Source: an uncultured bacterium (GTDB lineage Bacteria > Fidelibacterota > Marinisomatia > Marinisomatales > UBA1611). From it: a stretch of DNA of 5,523 nt. The translations under genes were made by a program, and so were the position numbers. Below, one piece after another: positions 1 to 5,523 of the stretch; positions within the stretch are counted from its first letter, which is position 1; each line of letters begins with the position of its first letter. The DNA lies in NCBI GenBank assembly GCA_938092125.1, contig CALKMQ010000062.1:1-5523 (forward strand), in the 5' to 3' direction. The notes under the pieces are model-generated. The model made no database searches, was not told where the DNA came from, and was given only the letters and a program-made list of their open reading frames with translations.

Positions 1-1107
1 AAACAATACAGCACAGATAAAAACACCTAAATACAACAAGAAACCAACAATCCCCAATTCAGCCCCTAACTGAATAAAATCACTATGCGCATGATAAGGT
101 ACTACATATCCAACAATATCTTTGGAGTCATAATCAATAGACTTCAATTTCCAATTTCCCAATCCAACCCCGAAAATGGGGTTTGAACTTAAATGGGTGA
201 GTACGTCTTCATAATATCGCAAACGCTGGTTTACAGAGCCGTCATTGGTCCCAGCAGAAATGGTTGATGCTCTTGCCAAGGCATCCGCGCCTTTGTCTGA
301 AAGTAGGGCCTGGTTGAGTCCTATAGCTAATAAAAAAGGGAGGAATAAATACCCAAATTGAAAAAGGTGTTTTTTATTTTTATCGTTTATGTACAAAAAA
401 ATACATAAACCCAAAAAGGCGAGGAGTATCAAACCAACCGCCAGAAAAGAGGCTCGACTTTGAATCATACTCAAACACAAAATAGCTAGAAAAACAATTC
501 CACTTAGTATAAATTTATAAAGTGCCTTTTGGTTTTTATAAATCAAAAAAAGTACAAAAGGTATTTTAATAGCAATTGAAAACGCAGTAATATTTCGGTT
601 TGCTGTTACTCCTTTTAAGGTTCCTGCGCTTATTACTCCGGAGGTATTTACCATCTGGAGGGCCTCGTTAAGCACAGCATAGATTTCAATACTCAGAATT
701 GCAGTGATCACAAAAGAGAGGAATGTTCTTTTGGATTTAAGACTGTAAACAAAAAATCCCATCACCAAAAACATCACCAATACATTTACTTGACGGGAAA
801 TGTTTACGAGAACTTCTGTGGGATTTATCGCATAAAAATAGGAACAAGCTGCCCACAGGATAAATCCAATATAGGTATAAGATAAGGTCGTACTAAGGGT
901 TTGACTAATCCTTTTTTCATATGAAGCCCTATGGTAGCCAATATAAATTACAGCTAGGGTATTTACTACCCCCATCAACAACCATTGGGGTGCTATTTTA
1001 TCAACAGCCTCCAAATTGGGAACAAAACCTAAGCATAAATTAGCGATTAAAAAAAAGCTTGGAATAAAATTTGAAGTGTCAATGTTTTGGGATGTATTTT
1101 TGGGCAT
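1..1107 (-). CDS. O-antigen ligase/polymerase family membrane protein (LigA), C-terminus cut by window start
   Basis: Translating the minus strand from ATG 1107 gives 369 uninterrupted residues running off the window. The protein is a hydrophobic polytopic membrane protein. Family marks seen: an Arg in the loop QSRAS (R218), a periplasmic-loop element SVNQRLRYY (R295), then NPIFGVGLGNWK (310-321) followed by VVPYHAHSDFIQLGAELG, with H341 at the position of the conserved His of WaaL/Wzy_C (PF04932) proteins. Such enzymes transfer or polymerise undecaprenyl-diphosphate-linked glycan on the periplasmic face; which acceptor is used cannot be read from sequence. It is clearly paralogous to the ligase at 3115..4356: QWLL near residue 42, SIAIKIPF against SIALKVPF, and the whole catalytic loop match. 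Its base composition is much less AT-rich than that paralog. The start is chosen because homology to the paralog begins soon after it. It is divergent from the gene at 1197. Family members in Bacteroidota often carry a TPR tail; here that part would lie outside the window. Confidence 0.9.
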   Translation of the reverse strand, partial: MPKNTSQNIDTSNFIPSFFLIANLCLGFVPNLEAVDKIAPQWLLMGVVNTLAVIYIGYHRASYEKRISQTLSTTLSYTYIGFILWAACSYFYAINPTEVLVNISRQVNVLVMFLVMGFFVYSLKSKRTFLSFVITAILSIEIYAVLNEALQMVNTSGVISAGTLKGVTANRNITAFSIAIKIPFVLFLIYKNQKALYKFILSGIVFLAILCLSMIQSRASFLAVGLILLAFLGLCIFLYINDKNKKHLFQFGYLFLPFLLAIGLNQALLSDKGADALARASTISAGTNDGSVNQRLRYYEDVLTHLSSNPIFGVGLGNWKLKSIDYDSKDIVGYVVPYHAHSDFIQLGAELGIVGFLLYLGVFICAVLF

Positions 1108-1196
1108 GATCGTTATATTCTTTAATAAAATTACTAAAAAAATAGAACATTAAAACTCATAGAAAACCTTATTGAAAAAGGTTTTATCTTTACCGC
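1108..1196. promoter_or_regulatory. Divergent promoter region between LigA and the WecA-like gene
   Basis: This 89-bp gap separates two divergently transcribed genes, so promoters for both should lie here. A plus-strand TATCTTTA (1185-1192) and a minus-strand TAATTTTA (complement of 1126-1133) each match seven of eight positions of the Bacteroidota -7 box TAnnTTTG. Neither has a convincing TTG about 20 bases upstream. The plus-strand box lies so close to ATG 1197 that transcription from it would be leaderless or nearly so. No Shine-Dalgarno-like sequence is present. In such AT-rich DNA, partial matches are expected by chance, so the boxes are tentative. Confidence 0.35.
1163..1185. repeat. 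8-bp inverted repeat in the divergent intergenic region
   Basis: AAAACCTT (1163-1170) and AAGGTTTT (1178-1185) are perfect inverted repeats separated by 7 bases. The repeat sits 11 bp before the WecA-like start codon and touches the candidate -7 box at 1185-1192. It lies between divergent genes and has no T-run on either side, so a terminator is unlikely. A repressor or activator operator, or a chance palindrome, are the options. Confidence 0.4.
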
Positions 1197-2129
1197 ATGA
1201 ATTTTCCAATCTATTTTTTGGTGTTTGCTCTCAGTGGAATCCTAACCTATTGTACCCAAAAAATCTTTATCCACTACAAAAAATTTGATGACATCAATCA
1301 TCGTAGCTCCCATAAAACCTTGGCAACTCGAACAGGGGGAATCGGAATTTTTTTAACATTATTGTTAGTTTCTAGCTACTATTATTTCAATAAAGTTGAG
1401 CTGTTTGACTATTCCCTTTTTATCCCTTTAGGAATTATGTTTATAGTAGGGGTATATGATGATTTATATCATGCAGATTTTAAACTCAAGTTTTTGTTGC
1501 AAATTATTGTTGCGAAAATCATCATTGATCAGGGTTATGTAATATCAAATTATCATGGTCTTTTTGGGTTGTATGAAGTGCCTTGGATTTTAGCTCAATT
1601 AAGTACAGTTTTTGTTTTTTTATTAATTATCAATGCTGTAAATTTTATTGACGGTATTGATGGACTCGCCATAACAGAGGTTATTAAAAGTATTTTAATC
1701 ATAGAGTTTTTTAGTGGAAACCAAACAGCTTTAAACCCACTAGTAACTCTTTTAATTTTATCTCTTCTGCCTCTTTACTATTTTAACTTTAAGAAAAAAG
1801 GTAAGGTGTTTCTCGGAGATGGTGGTTCTCTACTTTTAGGAACCATAGTATCTATTTATATTTTCTATGTACTGGGAGAACAATATTCATTCAAATCTGG
1901 GCTTCAAATAAACAAAGTACTTTTTGCAATACTTATTATCATTTACCCGTTAATAGATATACTAAGAGTGTTTATTTTAAGAATTAACGATGGAAAATCT
2001 CCATTTGAAGCTGACCAGAAGCATATTCATCATTTTTTAAAAAATAAATTTAATTCTCATTTCAAAGTTACCTTTACAATTGTCATCTTAGAGATATTAA
2101 TCACATCCTTTTGTGTTTTTATCTACTAA
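1197..2129 (+). CDS. WecA/MraY-like polyprenyl-phosphate sugar-1-phosphate transferase (glycosyltransferase family 4)
   Basis: This 310-residue integral membrane protein should move a sugar-1-phosphate (often GlcNAc-1-P) from a UDP-sugar to undecaprenyl phosphate at the cytoplasmic face, starting a lipid-linked glycan. Family motifs appear in order: DDINHRSSHK (31-40) followed by RTGGIGI; GVYDDLY with D88-D89, the metal/catalytic Asp pair; NAVNFIDGIDGLA (146-158); FLGDGGS (205-211); and SPFEADQKHIHH (268-279). The His motif HIHH is typical of WecA/TagO-type enzymes and argues against MraY of peptidoglycan synthesis. About ten hydrophobic segments are visible. All key residues are present, so it should be active. 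It is somewhat shorter than many WecA proteins, with little after the HIHH loop beyond one last membrane segment. ATG 1197 places the first membrane helix at the N-terminus as expected. Its last 33 bp overlap the convergent TPR gene. The sugar specificity is not readable from sequence. Confidence 0.93.
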   Translation: MNFPIYFLVFALSGILTYCTQKIFIHYKKFDDINHRSSHKTLATRTGGIGIFLTLLLVSSYYYFNKVELFDYSLFIPLGIMFIVGVYDDLYHADFKLKFLLQIIVAKIIIDQGYVISNYHGLFGLYEVPWILAQLSTVFVFLLIINAVNFIDGIDGLAITEVIKSILIIEFFSGNQTALNPLVTLLILSLLPLYYFNFKKKGKVFLGDGGSLLLGTIVSIYIFYVLGEQYSFKSGLQINKVLFAILIIIYPLIDILRVFILRINDGKSPFEADQKHIHHFLKNKFNSHFKVTFTIVILEILITSFCVFIY

Positions 2130-3113
2130 ATTTGGATTTAAAAGAAGAAGTTTGTTGTAATATTTACAAGCATTTAGACTATCATTTATTTTTTTGTAAG
2201 ATTCGTACAAATAAAACTCAGTTTGTCCATCTGTTGGATTATCAATTTCAAGTAGTTTTTCTAAATAAAATATTGCTTTTGGATAATTCTTGCCTAAATA
2301 TGCGCTAATGCCAGCTAATTGAAGTGAATATTTGTGTGTAGGCCAAAAGTTAACAGATTGTGAAAACAAATCATATGCTTTTTTATAATTATTATTATCT
2401 AATTGGCCTCTAGCCTTTTTGTCCAAGGCTAGAGCTTTTTGGACTGAATCTTTGCCGAAAATAATAAAGTTAGAGATTATTTTAATTTTTTCATCATTTG
2501 GAAATGCTTCTAGTGCTTGTTTTGCAATAGAATCATACTTCTTTTTGTTTTTTAATCTATACTGGTATATTGTAGATAAATAAAAATACATTGAAGTTGG
2601 AAGATATTGGTCTTTACCGTCAATTTGTTGGAGTAGACTAAAATTATTTTTTATTGATTTATCCAATTCTTCAATTTGATTTTTAACAGCAAGGCTTTTA
2701 AGATGAGCCAGAAAATGCTTTGAATTTAATGGTCTGAGGTGATATGCTTTATCAGCATAATAAATCGCACTGTCTTTTATGTAAATATAACTAAAGTATA
2801 TGTCAGCCAATCTAGCTTCACTTCTTCCTATATAAGGGTTTGCCTTTATGCCTTTATTAAAAAGTTTAACGGCATCAACTATTTTGTTTTGAGTAATGTA
2901 ATATTCAGCTTTAATTGCTGCAAGTGGAAGAGTTGTCACTGAAATATTGGGATAATCTTCAATAAAATTTTCAAAATCTATTTCTCTAGTAAAATCATTA
3001 ATATTAAAATCGGCCATCATATAGTATTGTTGCTTATATGATTCGTTAACTCTGAATGATAAAATCATAACTGAAATCGTCGCTAAAATTAAAAATGAAA
3101 ATATATATTTCAT
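2097..3113 (-). CDS. Membrane-anchored periplasmic TPR protein, probable detached C-terminal domain of the adjacent ligase
   Basis: From ATG 3113 the product is 338 residues. Residues 1-20 are one hydrophobic segment (MKYIFSFLILATISVMILSF), a membrane anchor or signal-anchor, placing the rest in the periplasm. TPR-like helix pairs follow: about 52-85 (ending KANP), 89-121 (ending HLRP), a less clear middle part, then about 233-260, 266-292 (AIFYLEKLLEIDNP) and 297-328 (YYNKLLLLNP). TPRs bind partner proteins and no catalytic motif is seen. The start follows the upstream ligase stop by one base (TAACATG), implying translational coupling. A TTG at 3140 in the same frame would give 347 residues, but ATG is preferred. 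The frame stays open through the ligase end and across an A7 run, so one missing A would fuse both proteins. In many Bacteroidota ligases such a helix-plus-TPR block is the C-terminal part of the same protein. It is very AT-rich, like its neighbour, and its 3' end overlaps the convergent gene by 33 bp. Confidence 0.85.
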   Translation of the reverse strand: MKYIFSFLILATISVMILSFRVNESYKQQYYMMADFNINDFTREIDFENFIEDYPNISVTTLPLAAIKAEYYITQNKIVDAVKLFNKGIKANPYIGRSEARLADIYFSYIYIKDSAIYYADKAYHLRPLNSKHFLAHLKSLAVKNQIEELDKSIKNNFSLLQQIDGKDQYLPTSMYFYLSTIYQYRLKNKKKYDSIAKQALEAFPNDEKIKIISNFIIFGKDSVQKALALDKKARGQLDNNNYKKAYDLFSQSVNFWPTHKYSLQLAGISAYLGKNYPKAIFYLEKLLEIDNPTDGQTEFYLYESYKKINDSLNACKYYNKLLLLNPNLVDKNTKGCD

Positions 3114-3114
3114 G

Positions 3115-4356
3115 TTAGATTTTTTTGATCTGGCTATCAAGAAATGCTATAAATATCAAAAATTGTATGTAAACCATTGGTCTTGCAAAAGGAAAATTCA
3201 AATTAGAGTCAACAAATATATATGTAAAAAACAATAAGGTAACTAATGCTTTTAAATCAGATCGAATCTTAAACTTTTTTAAATCAATTAAATATTTTGA
3301 AAAACTACTGACAAAAAATAAAAAGTATAAAAATATTCCTATTAAACCAAGTTCAGCTCCTGCTTGTAAAAAATCATTATGCATATGGTATGGAACCACA
3401 TATTGAATTGCTGATTCTTTATCATATTTTATAGATTCTAATTTCCAATTTCCAAATCCAACTCCTAAAAATGGATTACTAATTATTTGCTTGATTCCAG
3501 CTTTATAATATCTTATTCTTTGGTTAGAAGATGCATCATTAGTTGTCGTAAGTGATATTAATTCTTGACTTTTATCACTCCTTTTAGTATTAATTAGTGA
3601 AGGGAGATTGAAAGAAAAAAATATAACTAAAATTAAAATAGTAGATTTTAGAAAAAGCTTTTTTTTAAAATTAATAATACTAAAAGCAAGTATTAAAAAT
3701 AAAATAAAATAGTTTGATAAGGTAATCGCTCGAGTGTTCATATAATTTAATATGACATAGCAAAGGATAATTAAAACAATAAATATTCCCTTTAAGTAAT
3801 TACTCTTTTCTTTAAAAATTAAATAAATTAAAAAAGGGACTTTTAATGCAATTGAAAAGGATGCTACATTAATGTTTGAAGCTTTACCCATTAGATCATT
3901 AGCCATAGAATTTTCATATGCGCCTTGAGACATAATTAAATAAAGAGCTTGGTATGAAAAGAAAACTTCATATAAAAAAAGAATTGTAAAAAGATAGCTT
4001 ATCTGTTTAAATGAGATTTCAGCTTCATTAAATACAATTAATAGATTGTAAAACGTAATTAAATAGATAAACAATCTGCTTATATCTATGACCGTAATTT
4101 GAACCGATGAAGTATATAGAGTCGATAATAGTGCCCAAAGAAAGAAAACTGAAAATATCTTTAGAGAAATTGTTATTTTAAAAGATTTTAATTTTCCCTT
4201 AAATGTTAGAAACAAATTATAACTAAGGGCTACTAAATTTATTGCTGACAACAATAGCCATTGCCTAGACACCCTATCAACAACAAAATCTTTTGGTACA
4301 TAAAGTACTGTTAAAAATAAAATTCCAATAAGAATTTGAATGTTCTTTTTTTGCAT
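3115..4356 (-). CDS. O-antigen ligase/polymerase family membrane protein (LigB)
   Basis: This 413-residue polytopic membrane protein has about ten to twelve hydrophobic segments. It belongs with WaaL/Wzy_C-type enzymes, which use undecaprenyl-diphosphate-linked glycans in the periplasm. Visible marks: R209 in the NTRA loop, SSNQRIRYY (R280), NPFLGVGFGNWK (294-305) and VVPYHMHNDFLQAGAELG with H326 at the conserved His position. After the catalytic loop come two more hydrophobic stretches, the last containing NFPFARP (387-393). It is a diverged paralog of the gene at 1..1107: the order of all these elements is the same, and even the DNA around 3437-3465 resembles 147-172. The acceptor could be lipid A core, a growing chain (Wzy) or a protein (PglL/PilO type); sequence alone does not decide. 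ATG 4356 starts just past the U-tract of a terminator, leaving no room for its own promoter between them. Expression may rely on read-through from the gene upstream. It is strikingly AT-rich. Confidence 0.9.
   Translation of the reverse strand: MQKKNIQILIGILFLTVLYVPKDFVVDRVSRQWLLLSAINLVALSYNLFLTFKGKLKSFKITISLKIFSVFFLWALLSTLYTSSVQITVIDISRLFIYLITFYNLLIVFNEAEISFKQISYLFTILFLYEVFFSYQALYLIMSQGAYENSMANDLMGKASNINVASFSIALKVPFLIYLIFKEKSNYLKGIFIVLIILCYVILNYMNTRAITLSNYFILFLILAFSIINFKKKLFLKSTILILVIFFSFNLPSLINTKRSDKSQELISLTTTNDASSNQRIRYYKAGIKQIISNPFLGVGFGNWKLESIKYDKESAIQYVVPYHMHNDFLQAGAELGLIGIFLYFLFFVSSFSKYLIDLKKFKIRSDLKALVTLLFFTYIFVDSNLNFPFARPMVYIQFLIFIAFLDSQIKKI
3120..3126 (-). repeat. A7 homopolymer at the ligase/TPR frame junction
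   Basis: On the minus strand the ligase ends ATC AAA AAA ATC TAA, giving a run of seven A. With six A the ligase frame would pass straight into the TPR frame (ATC AAA AAA TCT AAC ATG) with no stop. Homopolymers of this kind are known sites of polymerase and RNA-polymerase slippage. The run itself is certain; whether it matters biologically is inference. Confidence 0.7.
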
Positions 4357-4360
4357 ATAT

Positions 4361-4396
4361 AAAAATAAAAAAACCCCCCCAAAAAAGGGAGGGTTT
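4361..4396 (-). terminator. Strong intrinsic terminator after the repetitive-protein gene
   Basis: Read on the minus strand, AAACCCTCCC (4396-4387), loop TTTTTT (4386-4381) and GGGGGGGTTT (4380-4371) form a 10-bp stem with one T-G wobble, followed by a T-rich tail to 4361. On the plus strand the same position is a C-A mismatch and no T-run follows, so the orientation is minus. It lies 43 bp beyond the stop codon at 4440 and ends 4 bp before the LigB start codon at 4356. It should end most transcripts of the upstream gene and leave a read-through fraction for LigB and the TPR gene. Confidence 0.88.
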
Positions 4397-4439
4397 AGTA
4401 CTATAATTTAGATTATAAAATACTATTCTAAATAGCTTA

Positions 4440-5523
4440 TTATAACCAACCTGTTCTATCTACACTAGTTGTAGAAGCAGCCGTTAAGCTTTCAACTTGT
4501 GCAAATGAAGCAACATAATCAAGAGTATTACTATTTGTAGCAGAACCAATTATGTTAGTTCCCGCAACAAGAATTACTCCCGGTTGAGTCATTAAAGAAG
4601 TACCTACCTCAGTAGCGGCTAAAGAAGCGTCAGCGACTGTAGTTGAATTATTACGTAGAGTAACACGTAAACCTGTTCTGTCTACTTTTGTAACAGCAAG
4701 GTTAAATAAATTACTTGCAACAGCAGTTACGTTTGAAGCAGCCGAGGATTTTGTATTCTCAGCGGTACCAGCCCACAATAATGTTGTAGTTGCAACGGTA
4801 GATGGTACTGCTAATGTTTGAAGTGCATGAGATAAAGGTCCTCTATCCTCTTGAGCAGTCCCTGAAACAGTAGCTGTAATTAAAAGCTTGTTGTTAGTCG
4901 CAGTTGCAACAAAAGCATTTGTTGCTGCATTTAATGCAGTAGCGATTGCAGCAGCGATATGAGTATGATCTTGTCCAGAAGTAATGTCCGCTGTTGTACC
5001 TACAATTTTAGCTCCAGTTAATGGATCTGTACCATATGTGAAGTATACCTTTCCAGTAGCAGATGCGGTAGCAGCAACACCAGTTGTAGAGGTTGTCCAT
5101 GAAATTTCATATTCAGACTCCTTATAACTATCACGAGCAGCAGTAACTCTGGTTCCTGATCCTAGATTGGTATTACCATCTAAAGCTGTAACTAATGAAG
5201 CTACATCTTCTGCACCAGCAGCAGTAACAATATCATAATTACCTATAGAATTTGTTAATCTAATACTATTTTCTCCTGTAGCAGTGTTTCTTACAGTTCC
5301 AAAGCTATTTCTATTTAATGGAAAAACAACTGTGTGTGACTGATAAGTATCTCTACCTGAAGCAGGTGTAGTTTTAGAATAAGCAACAGCATTTTCTTCT
5401 GTTGAAGAATATGCATCAGTATGCACTGCATCAACATAAGCAGCTGAAGCAGAAGCTTGATTCTGAACTAATTCAAGTGTATCAAAGTAAACTTCAATGT
5501 CTTGAGTCGTTGCTTTAAGAGCA
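4440..5523 (-). CDS. Ser/Thr/Ala-rich repetitive protein, probably exported or surface-located; N-terminus beyond window
   Basis: The minus-strand frame is open from the window edge (first full codon 5522-5520) to TAA at 4442-4440, giving 360 visible residues. A GTG at 5426 is only an internal Val codon, because the frame runs on upstream. The protein is rich in Ala, Thr, Ser, Val and Asn, has no Cys, three Trp and no membrane helix, as is common for beta-rich exported structural proteins. Residues 173-222 show a pattern (IAAAIATALNAAT, then FVATATNNKLLITATVSGTA) that recurs in S-layer, adhesin and phage tail-sheath beta domains. Degenerate repeats are visible: 248-284 and 317-358 both contain WAGT or VAGT, an Asn/Ser-rich stretch, and end in VDRTG. 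The protein stops two residues after the second VDRTG. No type IX secretion C-terminal domain, LPXTG or lipobox is visible, and any signal peptide is outside the window. Base composition is much richer in G+C than the ligase below, consistent with high expression. No family was recognised; S-layer protein, adhesin or phage-like structural protein remain possible. Confidence 0.75.
   Translation of the reverse strand, partial: ALKATTQDIEVYFDTLELVQNQASASAAYVDAVHTDAYSSTEENAVAYSKTTPASGRDTYQSHTVVFPLNRNSFGTVRNTATGENSIRLTNSIGNYDIVTAAGAEDVASLVTALDGNTNLGSGTRVTAARDSYKESEYEISWTTSTTGVAATASATGKVYFTYGTDPLTGAKIVGTTADITSGQDHTHIAAAIATALNAATNAFVATATNNKLLITATVSGTAQEDRGPLSHALQTLAVPSTVATTTLLWAGTAENTKSSAASNVTAVASNLFNLAVTKVDRTGLRVTLRNNSTTVADASLAATEVGTSLMTQPGVILVAGTNIIGSATNSNTLDYVASFAQVESLTAASTTSVDRTGWL
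4449..4463 (-). repeat. Copy 2 of the VDRTG repeat motif (protein C-terminus)
   Basis: The 15 bases encoding Val-Asp-Arg-Thr-Gly differ from copy 1 at 4671-4685 by one base. The two lie 222 bp (74 codons) apart in the same frame. Only Trp-Leu and the stop follow, whereas copy 1 continues into a beta-strand-like segment. Confidence 0.65.
4671..4685 (-). repeat. Copy 1 of the VDRTG repeat motif (internal)
   Basis: This encodes Val-Asp-Arg-Thr-Gly within KVDRTGLRVTL. The preceding 32 residues (LLWAGTAENTKSSAAS onward) align loosely with those before copy 2, which indicates a protein-level repeat and not an isolated motif match. Confidence 0.65.

Noticed and set aside
1163..1185. Inverted repeat as a transcription terminator
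   Set aside because: No T-run follows on either strand and the flanking genes are divergent, so no transcript is expected to end here.
2111..2308. 65-residue plus-strand open frame
   Set aside because: It lies antisense inside the TPR gene, has no family features, and is a shadow of the true frame.
2739..2942. 67-residue plus-strand open frame
   Set aside because: Antisense within the TPR gene; Cys/Phe/Ser-rich composition is what reverse reading of AT-rich codons gives.
3114..3140. TTG 3140 as start of the TPR protein
   Set aside because: It would put a charged ARSKKSN stretch ahead of the membrane segment and overlap the ligase; ATG 3113 directly after the ligase stop is the better start. 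The open frame there is better explained by the junction frameshift.
4440..4560. Type IX secretion C-terminal domain or other sorting signal at the end of the repetitive protein
   Set aside because: No Y/FPNP-like motif, Lys-rich tail, LPXTG or terminal membrane helix is present; the end is VDRTGWL.
5424..5426. GTG 5426 as start of the repetitive protein
   Set aside because: The frame continues without a stop to the window edge with the same Ala/Ser-rich composition, so the real start lies outside.
4440..5523. Prophage or contractile-tail structural gene
   Set aside because: The AAAIA...ALNAA pattern also occurs in tail-sheath domains, but no other phage gene is visible and the context is glycan synthesis; kept only as an alternative.
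1..5523. CRISPR array, tRNA/rRNA, insertion sequence or attachment site
   Set aside because: No regularly spaced direct repeats, cloverleaf-like sequence, transposase motif or flanking terminal repeats were found by eye.

Overview
The window looks like chromosomal DNA of a member of the Bacteroidota, most likely a flavobacterium. Evidence: low G+C, no Shine-Dalgarno-like sequences before the starts, TAnnTTTG-like -7 boxes rather than sigma70 promoters, and an envelope-polysaccharide gene set typical of that phylum. This assignment is inferred from sequence style, not from a search.

Layout. Minus strand 1..1107: N-terminal 369 residues of an O-antigen ligase/polymerase-family membrane protein (called LigA here), cut by the window start. 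Positions 1108..1196: short divergent intergenic region with a perfect 8-bp inverted repeat. Plus strand 1197..2129: a WecA/MraY-like (glycosyltransferase family 4) polyprenyl-phosphate sugar-1-phosphate transferase. Minus strand, convergent with it and overlapping its end by 33 bp: a membrane-anchored TPR protein (2097..3113), preceded by a second, paralogous O-antigen ligase-family gene (3115..4356, LigB). Positions 4357..4439: intergenic, with a strong minus-strand intrinsic terminator ending only a few bases before the LigB start codon. Minus strand 4440..5523: the C-terminal 360 residues of a Ser/Thr/Ala-rich, cysteine-free, internally repetitive protein, probably exported or surface-located, with its 5' end beyond the window.

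How they may work together. WecA-like enzymes start a lipid-linked glycan on undecaprenyl phosphate. Wzy_C/WaaL-family enzymes polymerise it or transfer it in the periplasm to lipid A core or to a protein. Periplasmic TPR domains often accompany the Bacteroidota versions as a C-terminal extension. The order 'abundant Ser/Thr-rich surface protein, terminator, ligase-family gene' resembles pilin/oligosaccharyltransferase loci, so LigB plus the TPR protein may glycosylate the repetitive protein. That is a hypothesis.

The most notable signal is the LigB/TPR junction. The two frames overlap across an A7 run (minus strand, 3120..3126). Losing one A would join them into one ligase-TPR protein of about 752 residues, the architecture often found in this phylum. 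The locus is therefore a recent fission, a frameshift, or a slippage-controlled fusion. Base composition is also mosaic: LigB/TPR is extremely AT-rich, while LigA and the repetitive protein are clearly richer in G+C.
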